Below, piece by piece: positions 1-8,591 of a stretch of DNA of 64,000 bases. A model generated the notes under the pieces. That model saw nothing but the letters and a program-made list of their open reading frames with translations. It was not told the origin of the DNA and searched no databases. Source of the stretch: Bacillus sp. FSL K6-3431 (GTDB lineage Bacteria > Bacillota > Bacilli > Bacillales > Bacillaceae_C); NCBI RefSeq assembly GCF_038002605.1, contig NZ_JBBOCT010000001.1:1240001-1304000 (forward strand), written 5' to 3'. A program made the position numbers and the translations under genes. Each line of letters begins with the position of its first letter. Position 1 is the first letter of the stretch.

Positions 1-377
1 TCGGCTGTAAACTCTCCGTCCTCTAGGCTAACAACAACACCTGGACCTTCGACTTTAATTTTCCCAAGAAACATTCGATATTTTTCCGCATTCTCCGCTA
101 GGTCGGAAAAAGTTTGTTCTTCCTGTGATAACTTCTTTTCCATTTGACGTACTTTATCTTGTTTATCTAATAACTCTTTTTGCAAATCGCGATTTCTATC
201 TTGATAACCGACTAATTGTTTTCGCAAATCCATTTCTTTCATATACTGTTTATCCGTTATGTTACTGGACGACTTTTTATCCTTGCTTGCATAGCTATAC
301 GAGAAAGCAAGGATAAAGCCGAATACTAAACAAACAAGAGACAAAACTACGTATTTACTCTTTCTTCGCTTCTTCAT
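1..377 (-). CDS. ylxW: DUF881 family protein YlxW, partial (C-terminus outside window)
   Basis: Only the first 125 residues are in the window. A basic N-terminus is followed by one membrane segment (about residues 8-27), then a polar, heptad-like stretch (about 45-90) that looks like a coiled coil. The last visible part carries VEGPGVVVSLEDGEF, which resembles the start of the DUF881 domain. The ATG at 375-377 lies 23 bases inside the end of divIB, so the two are probably translated together. In B. subtilis ylxW also follows divIB. Its biochemical role is not known to me; a membrane-anchored partner of the division cluster is only an inference from position. Confidence 0.8.
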   Translation of the reverse strand, partial: MKKRRKSKYVVLSLVCLVFGFILAFSYSYASKDKKSSSNITDKQYMKEMDLRKQLVGYQDRNRDLQKELLDKQDKVRQMEKKLSQEEQTFSDLAENAEKYRMFLGKIKVEGPGVVVSLEDGEFTA

Positions 378-1140
378 CCGAACCTTTCCCTTCTACTCCA
401 TAAGCTTTAAAAAAAGATCCTACTTCTAAGTCAAGTACCCCCCTAATATCTGGATCAAGCTGACTTATATATGAAGGATAATGGACCATTTTTTCCGAAA
501 AGGACGAAATCGAAGCTTGTACTTCATTACCATCATTCATAAATAAGTAAATATGATATTTATCTGTTTTGTTTGGATCATAACGGATTTCAGAAATGAC
601 ATGGACGATTTCGGGCGGAAGCTGTTCGAGTTCAACAGCAAGAGTTTCCAATATAGCACCCGATTCGAAATTCACTAGAATGGGTGCATTTTCAACTAGG
701 TTCATTCGTTGTCCTTTTTTTAATACTTCACCAGTTTCCAGTAGTGGATAGAAATTTTGTTTGTTTTCTACATATGCAATCGTCGCATTTTCCACTAGGT
801 CGATTTTTAATATATTTGGAAATGCGATACTTATATCTACCTTTTTAATCTCTGATAGATCCATTAATTTTTCTTTCGCAAAATGTTTGTCCACTTTCCA
901 TATATTCAAGCCTTCAGTAAGTCCTGTCACTGACAAAATGTCTTTAGCAGACATTTTTTCATTTCCGCTGATTTCTATTTTTTTTATATGGCTAAGTGGG
1001 GATTGAAAATATACGACAGATACAATTAATAGGAAGAATAAAGATAGCAGAAGAATAAGGCGTCTGTTTGCCTTTCGCTTTCGATGTTCTTTTATTTTTG
1101 GTATCCTTTCTTCTAGGGATAAAACCTTCCCTCTTTGCAT
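355..1140 (-). CDS. divIB: Cell division protein DivIB (FtsQ family)
   Basis: A 261-residue bitopic membrane protein that joins FtsL and DivIC in the divisome. Visible order: short basic cytoplasmic tail with an EERIPKIKEHRKRKANRR stretch, one membrane segment (about residues 29-49), then a POTRA domain starting near IKKIEISGNEKMSAKDIL, and an extracellular beta domain. The length matches the family. I chose the ATG at 1138-1140 (MQRGKV) because AAGGGG lies about 8 bases upstream; the ATG eight codons further up has no such site. Its end overlaps ylxW. B. subtilis has murB between murG and divIB, but here there is only a 188-base spacer holding a dispersed repeat. Confidence 0.95.
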   Translation of the reverse strand: MQRGKVLSLEERIPKIKEHRKRKANRRLILLLSLFFLLIVSVVYFQSPLSHIKKIEISGNEKMSAKDILSVTGLTEGLNIWKVDKHFAKEKLMDLSEIKKVDISIAFPNILKIDLVENATIAYVENKQNFYPLLETGEVLKKGQRMNLVENAPILVNFESGAILETLAVELEQLPPEIVHVISEIRYDPNKTDKYHIYLFMNDGNEVQASISSFSEKMVHYPSYISQLDPDIRGVLDLEVGSFFKAYGVEGKGSDEEAKKE

Positions 1141-1254
1141 AGCCACTTCCCCTTTTAAATACAACCTTTATTATAGTCTAGAATAACATGATCATACTTA
1201 AATTGCTCCGTTCTTCATCTAATTTTTGTCCCGATTTTTCTTTAAGGTTTAAGA

Positions 1255-1301
1255 CCCCCACCTGATTCCACGATGTTTCAGCTTGCTGAAACGAGCTCAC
1301 T
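1255..1301 (-). repeat. Dispersed repeat D, copy 1
   Basis: About 47 bases, from CCCCCACCTGATTCC through a GTTTCAG/CTGAAAC stem (1275-1281 with 1286-1292) to GAGCTCACT. Close relatives lie at 8546-8591 and 19633-19679. All three sit just past the stop codon of a minus-strand gene, here 28 bases after murG. The hairpin could form in the mRNA, but no T-run follows, so it is not a classic terminator. Confidence 0.75.
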
Positions 1302-1328
1302 GGATGTTTGATTTATTCTACTACTACA

Positions 1329-2426
1329 TTACCTATTGTTTGTCAGCTCTTTGATTACGTCAAAAAGTCGATTTGATGCATCCTGAATACCAAGTTTTTT
1401 AGAAGCATTCCCCATATTTGTTCTTTCTGACTCATCCAATAATATTCTATCAATGGCTTCAATCAATCGTTGACTAGTCAATTCTTTTTCGGTCAACATA
1501 TACGCTGCCCCTTTTTCGACGAGGGCTTCGGCATTTTTTTCCTGATGGTTATTTGTAACGTATGGACTTGGAATCAATATGGATGGTAAGCCAAGGGCTG
1601 TAATTTCAGCAAGTGATGTTGCGCCTGCCCTCCCAATGACAACATCAACAGATGCCAGCAGTTCTTGCATATTATGTATAAATGGCAAAATAACAATATT
1701 ATTAAATTCACCAAACAATTCCGCTTCTTTTCGAACCTCATCATAATGTGATTCTCCCGTTACATATAGTACCTGATACGGTTTCGTTGATAATTGGGAA
1801 AGCGACTTAATTACTACTTCATTAATTGGTCTAGCTCCGCGACTCCCTCCAAAAATTAACGCTATAGGTAAGTCGTCTCTTAATCCAAATGATTGAATTA
1901 CCCCCATTTTCTTCTTCCCGATTACTTCTGAGGCACGCGGGTTTCCTGTTAGAACTACTTTACTTTCGGGAAAATATTCACGAACTTGTTCAAAGCAAAC
2001 AGCTACTTTATCTACATATCTACTTAAAAATTTATTAGTTAATCCCGGAATACTATTCTGTTCATGAATAATGGTTGGGATTCGTTTTTTTGCAGCAGCG
2101 TAAACGACCGGACCACAAACATATCCTCCAGTACCAACAACAGCATCTGGATTAAATTTTTTCAAAAGTTTTTTACTATCTCGAACACCTTTAAAAAAGC
2201 GGAAAATTGTTTTCAAATTTTCTAATGAAAGTGAGCGTTTAAAACCTGTAATATTAATTGTTTCAAAAGGAATATTTTCCCTGCGAATAATATCAGCCTC
2301 TAAACCTTTTTCTGTGCCGATATAGAGAAATTGTGTTTTAGGATATTCTTTTTTTATTGTTCGGATTAATGCTAAGGCAGGATAAATATGCCCTCCGGTG
2401 CCTCCACCACTTACAATTATTTTCAT
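1329..2426 (-). CDS. murG: UDP-GlcNAc:lipid I N-acetylglucosaminyltransferase MurG
   Basis: Adds GlcNAc to lipid I to make lipid II on the inner face of the membrane. The 365-residue protein has the family layout: N-terminal [13 protein letters not shown] (about residues 7-19) that binds the lipid substrate, a middle HEQNSIPG motif, and a C-terminal UDP-sugar domain with FGGSRGA and [29 protein letters not shown] lies 6 bases before the ATG. It follows spoVE after a 215-base gap that holds a weak hairpin, so it may have extra promoter input. The start and family are clear. Confidence 0.97.
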   Translation of the reverse strand: MKIIVSGGGTGGHIYPALALIRTIKKEYPKTQFLYIGTEKGLEADIIRRENIPFETINITGFKRSLSLENLKTIFRFFKGVRDSKKLLKKFNPDAVVGTGGYVCGPVVYAAAKKRIPTIIHEQNSIPGLTNKFLSRYVDKVAVCFEQVREYFPESKVVLTGNPRASEVIGKKKMGVIQSFGLRDDLPIALIFGGSRGARPINEVVIKSLSQLSTKPYQVLYVTGESHYDEVRKEAELFGEFNNIVILPFIHNMQELLASVDVVIGRAGATSLAEITALGLPSILIPSPYVTNNHQEKNAEALVEKGAAYMLTEKELTSQRLIEAIDRILLDESERTNMGNASKKLGIQDASNRLFDVIKELTNNR

Positions 2427-2552
2427 TATGACACCTCTATCTTATTTAATATCTATATTTTTACTATGTATAACACTGCAATTATCTTATTTTACTATAT
2501 AAAGTACAATAAAAACGCGTTTTAGGTATATTGTTGTTGAAATGTAAAATAG

Positions 2553-2594
2553 GCACTAAAAAATGGAAACATTATCGCTCCCATTTTTAGTACC
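2553..2594 (-). terminator. Weak terminator-like hairpin after spoVE
   Basis: On the minus strand TACTAAAAATGG pairs with CCATTTTTTAGT, followed by GCCTATTTTAC. It lies between the spoVE stop and murG. The stem is AT-rich and the T-tract is broken, so partial attenuation is more likely than full termination. Confidence 0.4.
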
Positions 2595-2641
2595 TTATGC
2601 CATTTCATCTAAATTTTGTGCTTAATCAAGCACTGTCTTCG

Positions 2642-3739
2642 CTATCTAGCATGACGGCTAATGTTTAATAATACCCCTATGGCCATGAGCATTAAGGTTA
2701 ATGACGATCCACCATAGCTTAATAGCGGAAGAGTGATTCCCGTTACTGGCATCAACCCAATCACCACTCCGATATTAATCATCACTTGTATAGCAATCAT
2801 TGATATAATTCCTACCGCTAAAAAACTACCGAATAGGTCTGGGGCCGAAAGAGCAATTTTAATTCCTCGCCATAAAAGTAGTCCAAACAGAAGCAGGATA
2901 AAACTACCACCGATAAATCCTAATTCTTCTGCAAGTATCGCAAAGATGAAATCTGTTTGTGGTTCAGGTAGATAGAAATACTTTTGTTTACTTTCACCCA
3001 AGCCTAGTCCCAATAATCCACCAGGTCCGATTGCATATAATGATTGGATGATTTGAAAGCCACTATTCAATGGATCTTGCCAAGGATCAAGAAAGGAAGT
3101 TATTCTTTTTATACGGTAAGGGGCTGAAATTACAAGCCCAACAAAACCAGCTAAGCCCAGAAAGCCTAGAAAGGCGAAATGAGCAATTCTTGCACCGCAT
3201 ACGTAAATCATTACTACGCATGTCCCGACCATAACTGTTCCTGTACCCAGGTCCGGTTGAAGCATTATTAATGCAAATGCTAGAAACACAAGTGAAAGGG
3301 AGGGTAATAATCCTTTTTTAATTGTTGTAATATACCTTTGCCGCTCAGATAGAAATTTTGCCAAAAAAACAATCATTGCTATCTTCATGAATTCTGATGG
3401 TTGTACAGAAAAAGCTCCTACCCCTATCCAACTTCTTGAGCCATTGATTTCTTTTCCGATGCCGGGAACGAGTACTGCAACCAAAAGCAGAAAGCAAATA
3501 ATTATTATTGGCTTCGCCCATTGCTTCCACACCCAATAATCGAAGTTTATGATTAGAAACATTGCAACGATACCTACCCCAGCAAAAAGCAGCTGGCGTT
3601 TTAAGAAAAAGAAGGGATCGGCAAATTTATAATTAGCCCACACTGCACTTGCGCTGTAAACCATGATTAAGCCAACACCTAATAAAGTCAATGTAGTCAT
3701 AATCAATATTAAATCTGGAGCTGTTTTTTTTGTTGGCAC
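2642..3739 (-). CDS. spoVE: Stage V sporulation protein E, SEDS peptidoglycan polymerase
   Basis: A SEDS-family glycosyltransferase (FtsW/RodA/SpoVE) that polymerises lipid II; in B. subtilis SpoVE works with SpoVD to build spore cortex. 365 residues with about ten membrane segments. Family motifs are present: YSAS near the first segment, GSRSWIGVG followed by QPSEFMK, QPDLGTG, and ITLPLLSYGGSS near the end. I use the GTG at 3737-3739 (VPTKKTAPDL) because AGAGGTGG lies 8 bases upstream; the ATG eight codons earlier lies upstream of that site. The second SEDS gene in the window (47972-49195) is ftsW; position within dcw next to murD and murG makes this one SpoVE. Confidence 0.95.
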   Translation of the reverse strand: MPTKKTAPDLILIMTTLTLLGVGLIMVYSASAVWANYKFADPFFFLKRQLLFAGVGIVAMFLIINFDYWVWKQWAKPIIIICFLLLVAVLVPGIGKEINGSRSWIGVGAFSVQPSEFMKIAMIVFLAKFLSERQRYITTIKKGLLPSLSLVFLAFALIMLQPDLGTGTVMVGTCVVMIYVCGARIAHFAFLGFLGLAGFVGLVISAPYRIKRITSFLDPWQDPLNSGFQIIQSLYAIGPGGLLGLGLGESKQKYFYLPEPQTDFIFAILAEELGFIGGSFILLLFGLLLWRGIKIALSAPDLFGSFLAVGIISMIAIQVMINIGVVIGLMPVTGITLPLLSYGGSSLTLMLMAIGVLLNISRHAR

Positions 3740-3842
3740 TGTGCATCCACCTCTGCCGCTCATATTGAAGCATTATTATGAGAGTCTTATCTTCATGGTG
3801 AGAATACACTTTCTGTTGTTTGCTCGTTCATAATGACATGCT

Positions 3843-5195
3843 TTATTTAAGCTTATGCACAGCTTCTATAAAAATATCACCTCGAACTTCAAAAGTTCGA
3901 TACTGATCCCAACTTGCACATGCAGGAGATAATAAAATAATATCATCTTCCTCAGATAAATCGTAGGCAACCGGAACTGCTGCTTCCACATTCTCCACAA
4001 GTTGAATGTTTTCGATCCCAGCAATACGACCGGCTTTCTCCAACTTTTTAGCTGTCTCACCGAATACAATCATCGCCTTGACATTATTGAGGAATGGGAC
4101 TAGTTCATCAAATTCATTTCCTCGATCAAGTCCACCTGCTAATAAAATGATAGGCTCGTTAAATGCTTTTATTGCACTCGCAGCCGCTAGAATATTAGTC
4201 GCCTTAGAATCATTATAAAAGCTTCTACCATTTATCGTTTGAACAAATTGCGTTCTATGCTTAACACCCCTGAATGTCATTAACACTGAACGGATCCCTT
4301 CATTTTCGATGCCCATTATTTTTACAGCTGCTACAGCTGATAAAATATTTTCTAAATTATGTGCACCTGGTAAAGCAATGTCATCCAAGTTAATAATCGC
4401 TTCCCCTTGGTAAAAGAGTTGACCGTTCTTCACTGAAGCACCCTCTTCTATATAACACTTCGTTGAAAAAGGAATAATCCTTGCCATAGAAAAATGAATG
4501 AGATCCATTAATTCATGTTGATCAGCGTTTACAATCAGAAAATCTTCTTCTGTCTGATTTTTAGTAATATTTACTTTCGCTTCTGCGTATTCCTTCCAAG
4601 TACCATGATAATCCAAATGTGCTTCATATAAATTTGTAATAATAGATACCTTAGGTCGCAATGTTTGGATACCCATCAATTGAAACGACGAAAGCTCTAC
4701 AACCATTTTATGATCAGCCGTTGCTTTTTGGGCTACTTCCGAAGCAACTGTACCTATATTTCCAGCAATTAATGGATGCTGTCCTCCATTTTGGAGCATC
4801 TCATAAATAAGTGTCGTCGTAGTTGTTTTTCCGTTTGTCCCTGTAATACCAATCATATCTGCTTCAGAAATTCGATACGCTAATTCAATTTCTGTAATAA
4901 TTGGAATTCCTAAATCGACAGCTCCCCGAACAAGTGGATTCGTATAAGGAATACCAGGGTTTTTTACGATTAATTCAAAGCCCTCATCAAGGAGTTCTAC
5001 TGGGTGACTTCCACAAATTACTTTAATCCCTTGTTCAAGCAACCCTTGAGCATCTGGATTCTCTTCAAATGGTTTATAATCATTTACTGTAACAAAAGCC
5101 CCCAATTGATGGAGAAGCGATGCAGCGACAACTCCGCTTTTCGCTAATCCAAGGACAAGTACTTTTTTATATTCGTATTCCGTTATCCTTTTCAT
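3843..5195 (-). CDS. murD: UDP-N-acetylmuramoylalanine--D-glutamate ligase MurD
   Basis: Adds D-glutamate to UDP-MurNAc-L-Ala in the cytoplasm, using ATP. The 450-residue protein has the N-terminal nucleotide fold (VLGLAKSGVVAASLL), the P-loop [12 protein letters not shown] (about residues 116-127), the middle-domain DYHGTWKEY region and the C-terminal FYNDSKATN and GGLDRGNEF motifs. The ATG at 5193-5195 has GAGGTG about 10 bases upstream; a TTG six codons earlier was rejected for lack of a ribosome site and because it precedes the usual N-terminus. It starts one base after the mraY stop, so the two genes are coupled. Confidence 0.96.
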   Translation of the reverse strand: MKRITEYEYKKVLVLGLAKSGVVAASLLHQLGAFVTVNDYKPFEENPDAQGLLEQGIKVICGSHPVELLDEGFELIVKNPGIPYTNPLVRGAVDLGIPIITEIELAYRISEADMIGITGTNGKTTTTTLIYEMLQNGGQHPLIAGNIGTVASEVAQKATADHKMVVELSSFQLMGIQTLRPKVSIITNLYEAHLDYHGTWKEYAEAKVNITKNQTEEDFLIVNADQHELMDLIHFSMARIIPFSTKCYIEEGASVKNGQLFYQGEAIINLDDIALPGAHNLENILSAVAAVKIMGIENEGIRSVLMTFRGVKHRTQFVQTINGRSFYNDSKATNILAAASAIKAFNEPIILLAGGLDRGNEFDELVPFLNNVKAMIVFGETAKKLEKAGRIAGIENIQLVENVEAAVPVAYDLSEEDDIILLSPACASWDQYRTFEVRGDIFIEAVHKLK

Positions 5196-5196
5196 T

Positions 5197-6168
5197 TCAC
5201 ACCCACACCTCAATATATATTCCTAAAATGGCACAAAGCACTCCAACAGACCAAAACGTTACAACAACACGCCATTCGGACCATCCAGACAATTCATAGT
5301 GATGATGGAGTGGACTCATTTTGAAAATACGTTTCCCTGTAGTTTTAAACGAAGCTACTTGCAATATAACCGATAATGTTTCTAATACAAAAACTCCACC
5401 GATGAGTAATAGGATGATTTCCATTTTAGTAAGAATGGCGATCGCAGCAAGGGCACCACCAAGTGCTAATGAACCTGTATCCCCCATAAAAACCTTCGCT
5501 GGGTTTGCATTAAAAACAAGAAATCCTAAAACTGCACCCATTACCGATACTGAAAATAAAGTTATATCAAGCAAACCTTGACTCCAAGCCAAGATCGCAA
5601 ACGCACCAAATGCAATAGCGGCTGTACCAGATAAAAGACCATCAAGTCCATCTGTTAAATTCGTCGCATTTGAAAAGCCAACTAACCAAAAAATGATAAA
5701 GAGGGCATATCCCCAACCTAAATCAATGGAAAAATCAGTAAGCGGAATGGTAATAGCAGTAGAGAAATCATTCATCTTTAAAATAATATAAAAAACAACA
5801 GCAATGACAATTTGCCCAATTAATTTTTGCAAAGACGTTAATCCTAAATTTCTTTTCATAGCTATTTTAATAAAATCATCTAGAAAACCTAGCAGGCCAA
5901 ACCCTAATAGGACAAATAATAATAAGTATGTATCCATCCCTGGCTCCGAATACTTAGCCGTCATAACTAAAGTGGTAATGATAATCGAGATAACGATTAA
6001 TATGCCACCCATGGTCGGTGTTCCACTTTTCTTTTGATGCGACTTTGGACCTTCGTCGCGTATACTTTGCCCAAACTTCAATCTTCTTAAAAAAGGAATA
6101 AACACTGGTGATAATATAACAGTTATGAGAAAAGCCATAATAATGGCAAATAGAATAATGCGCTCCAT
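5197..6168 (-). CDS. mraY: Phospho-N-acetylmuramoyl-pentapeptide transferase MraY
   Basis: Transfers phospho-MurNAc-pentapeptide to undecaprenyl phosphate to make lipid I in the membrane. 323 residues with about ten membrane segments. Visible motifs: GTPTMGG (about 49-55), the catalytic LDDFIK aspartates, [29 protein letters not shown] and the C-terminal [12 protein letters not shown] loop. GGGAGAG lies 9 bases before the ATG. Its ATG shares bases with the TAA of the MurF-like stub (TAATG), a strong sign of translational coupling. It runs straight into murD. Confidence 0.97.
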   Translation of the reverse strand: MERIILFAIIMAFLITVILSPVFIPFLRRLKFGQSIRDEGPKSHQKKSGTPTMGGILIVISIIITTLVMTAKYSEPGMDTYLLLFVLLGFGLLGFLDDFIKIAMKRNLGLTSLQKLIGQIVIAVVFYIILKMNDFSTAITIPLTDFSIDLGWGYALFIIFWLVGFSNATNLTDGLDGLLSGTAAIAFGAFAILAWSQGLLDITLFSVSVMGAVLGFLVFNANPAKVFMGDTGSLALGGALAAIAILTKMEIILLLIGGVFVLETLSVILQVASFKTTGKRIFKMSPLHHHYELSGWSEWRVVVTFWSVGVLCAILGIYIEVWV

Positions 6169-6605
6169 TATATATGCTCTCTCCCATTCTGATTATCATC
6201 ATTTTTCTTACTTAATAACGAAATAACTTCACGAATATTTGTATCTTCAGTTGGTAATTCTGTACTTTTAAGTATCATATTTGTCATATCTCCACTATTA
6301 TTCAATATTATTTTATTTATATGTTTTTTTACAATAACAATTAATGAATCCACAGGCTTATTTACATAAAAGATCGGAAAATGATTTGGGGTATAATGTG
6401 GCAGTTTCACATCATGTGGCCATATAGCTGCGATTGCACCATTTCCGATTGCTTCTAATAAATCAGGATCAGCATTATTGTAAATAAATAATCCTTTTGC
6501 CATTGGGATCGAACTATTTAATGTGATTGTATGAAAATGGATCGAAACATTTTTTATTCCCGATGTCTTAGGAATGATTTCAGCAAGATCAGCATAACTC
6601 AACAT
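6168..6605 (-). CDS. Mur-ligase-like N-terminal domain protein (possible MurF stub)
   Basis: A 145-residue protein between murE and mraY, where murF sits in many dcw clusters. Residues about 38-100 follow the pattern of a Mur ligase N-terminal domain ([16 protein letters not shown], then GAIAAIW, P, and a [12 protein letters not shown] strand). The central ATPase domain, with its GTNGKT P-loop, and the C-terminal domain are absent. A charged tail (about 105-145) follows. AAGGGG lies about 9 bases before the ATG; the gene starts 3 bases after murE and its stop overlaps the mraY start. It cannot be a ligase by itself. Whether it is a decayed murF or a kept binding or regulatory protein is open; the clean frame and tight coupling favour a kept gene. 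The family call is by eye and distant. Confidence 0.6.
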   Translation of the reverse strand: MLSYADLAEIIPKTSGIKNVSIHFHTITLNSSIPMAKGLFIYNNADPDLLEAIGNGAIAAIWPHDVKLPHYTPNHFPIFYVNKPVDSLIVIVKKHINKIILNNSGDMTNMILKSTELPTEDTNIREVISLLSKKNDDNQNGREHI

Positions 6606-6608
6606 TTT

Positions 6609-8066
6609 TTACCGCCCCTTTAATGCTTCTAAAGCAACAAGACGATCATCAAAATCAAATACTTGCTTTCCAATAATTTGATATGTTTCATGCCCCTTAC
6701 CAGCCACTAGCACAACATCCCCCGCTTTAGCTGATTGAATTGCATGGTTAATAGCTTCACTTCTATTTGGAATAATTTGATAATCTTTTCCTTTGACCCC
6801 TTGTTCCATATCTTTCAATATTGCGAGTGGGTCTTCACTTCTAGGATTATCCGAAGTGAAAATGGGATTGGTTGCGTATTTACAGGCTATATTAGCCATC
6901 AGTGGACGCTTTGTTTTATCTCTGTCACCACCACAACCAACAATCGCAAAAATTCTTTTTTCGGCAAACTGATTAATTGTTTTTAATACATTTTCCAAAC
7001 TATCTGGTGTGTGAGCATAATCAACAATTATCGGAAACTCCTGACCACCATCAACAGATTCAAATCTCCCAGAAACACCAGCAACGGTTTCTATGGATTG
7101 AATGATTGAATCAAGGGGAATATTAGAAACATATGCAGTTGCAATGGCAGCCAATACATTGTATACATTAAATTTACCTATCAATTTCAAGCTAACTTTC
7201 TGTTCCGCCCCAGGAGATATCAGGGTAAATGTAGTCCCACTGCCATCCAATACAATATCTTTCGCACCAAAATCAGCTGGATGATCGATACCATATGTAA
7301 TTATATGTGCAGCGGTATCGTTTAAAAACTGTTCCGTAGCTTTATCATCTTTATTCAAAACTGCAAATTTTGGTTTATCAGATTGGTACTTATTTCCTAG
7401 CCGGGAAAACAACAAACCTTTAGCGCGTTGATATTCTTCCATTGTCTGGTGGTAATCTAAATGGTCCTGACTAAGATTTGTAAACACCGCAACATCATAA
7501 TCACATCCATTAACCCTTCCTTGAACAAGAGCATGTGAAGAGACTTCCATGATGGATGTATCGATTTCCGCTTGAACCATTTGCTGAAAAACTGATTGTA
7601 ACATAATACTGTCAGGTGTTGTATTTTTTGTTTCAATCACATGATCTGCAACTTTCATATGAATCGTACCAATTAATCCAGTAGTTCTACCAACATCACG
7701 AAAGATTTTATCAATCAAATGACTTGTCGTTGTTTTACCATTTGTACCAGTAATACCGATCATATGCAGCTTATGTGTAGGCCTATCATAAAAAGCATCA
7801 GCAATGACTGCCATGATGCGTTTACTATCTTGTACTTGAATAACAGGAATGTTGACATCTAATGTTTCTTCAGCTAAGATCGCAGCTGCCCCTCTTAATT
7901 CAGCTTCCTGAGCAAATTGATGCCCATCAACCACGTGACCTTTCACGCAAACAAACATACAACCCGGTTTGGCATTCCTATGGTCATTAACTATACTTTT
8001 AATTTCCGGATTTTCAATAGGTAGTGATATAAATGGAATTGTCTGTAAAAGTGTATGTAATTTCAT
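6609..8066 (-). CDS. murE: UDP-MurNAc-L-Ala-D-Glu--meso-DAP ligase MurE
   Basis: Adds the third residue of the stem peptide. The 485-residue protein has all three Mur ligase domains: N-terminal domain with [16 protein letters not shown] (about 40-55), ATPase domain with [12 protein letters not shown] (about 104-115), and C-terminal domain with the DNPRSEDP motif. DNPR is the signature of ligases that use meso-diaminopimelate, so this organism should have DAP-type peptidoglycan. AAGGAAGGAAG lies just before the ATG. The MurF-like stub follows after 3 bases. Upstream lies a 520-base spacer rich in repeats, so the gene may have a promoter separate from spoVD. Confidence 0.97.
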   Translation of the reverse strand: MKLHTLLQTIPFISLPIENPEIKSIVNDHRNAKPGCMFVCVKGHVVDGHQFAQEAELRGAAAILAEETLDVNIPVIQVQDSKRIMAVIADAFYDRPTHKLHMIGITGTNGKTTTSHLIDKIFRDVGRTTGLIGTIHMKVADHVIETKNTTPDSIMLQSVFQQMVQAEIDTSIMEVSSHALVQGRVNGCDYDVAVFTNLSQDHLDYHQTMEEYQRAKGLLFSRLGNKYQSDKPKFAVLNKDDKATEQFLNDTAAHIITYGIDHPADFGAKDIVLDGSGTTFTLISPGAEQKVSLKLIGKFNVYNVLAAIATAYVSNIPLDSIIQSIETVAGVSGRFESVDGGQEFPIIVDYAHTPDSLENVLKTINQFAEKRIFAIVGCGGDRDKTKRPLMANIACKYATNPIFTSDNPRSEDPLAILKDMEQGVKGKDYQIIPNRSEAINHAIQSAKAGDVVLVAGKGHETYQIIGKQVFDFDDRLVALEALKGR

Positions 8067-8119
8067 TTCTTCCTTCCTTCCCCATGCAAAAGAACTTTCG
8101 GTTCTTCATTAAAGTGCGT

Positions 8120-8261
8120 GTTCAAAAAGGTGCCAAATTAGAAACAAGAAGTTCGAGGCGCAAAGGTTTTGAGGATCTGAGCGTATGCTTTTCATACGTG
8201 AGAACCGGAAAAACCGAGCAACGAAGAAATTCGCCGTTTATCATTTGGTGACTTTTTGAAC
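8120..8261. repeat. Dispersed repeat C, copy 1, with 10-bp inverted ends
   Basis: A 142-base non-coding unit bounded by GTTCAAAAAG (8120-8129) and CTTTTTGAAC (8252-8261), a perfect inverted repeat. Its right half, read on the minus strand, matches 44206-44275 at the end of ctaA, including a GTTGCTCGGTTTTTCC core (about 8206-8221). It lies between murE and spoVD. It encodes no plausible protein; the 72-residue frame across it is by chance. Confidence 0.8.
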
Positions 8262-8528
8262 TCATTAAAACACTTTATTATAAACCATATTATCTATTCT
8301 ACAAAATTATTGCTTATGAAGCTATCATGCTGGTAATATTTTTTTAGAATTATATTAGAAAAGCGTTTTCAACAAGTGAGATACATACCACTAATCGAAG
8401 GAAAAATACTGACCAAGATTAAATAAACATATACGCTTTGTCGAACTATTTAAATAAGCGGCAATGAATATTCATGCCGCAAACAAAGTTTATCTCGCTC
8501 TTTCACTAAGGACTAAGTGAAGGTGTAC

Positions 8529-8557
8529 AATCAGGTGGAATAAAACCCCACCTGATT
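8529..8557 (-). terminator. Hairpin downstream of spoVD
   Basis: AATCAGGTGG (8529-8538) pairs with CCACCTGATT (8548-8557). It follows spoVD and overlaps repeat D copy 2. There is no T-run on either strand, so termination is uncertain; it could protect the 3' end. Confidence 0.4.
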
Positions 8558-8591
8558 CCCGATCTTTCAGCTTTACCGAAACGAGTTCACT
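8546..8591 (-). repeat. Dispersed repeat D, copy 2, containing the spoVD stop codon
   Basis: CCCCACCTGATTCCCGAT, then TTTCAG/CTGAAA-like arms with a decayed stem, ending in GAGTTCACTT. The terminal TTCACTT carries the TGA of spoVD (8587-8589), so the last codon or two of spoVD may come from the repeat. Related to 1255-1301 and 19633-19679. Confidence 0.75.

Noticed and set aside
8033..8251. 72-residue plus-strand frame
   Set aside because: Starts antisense to murE and continues through repeat C copy 1.
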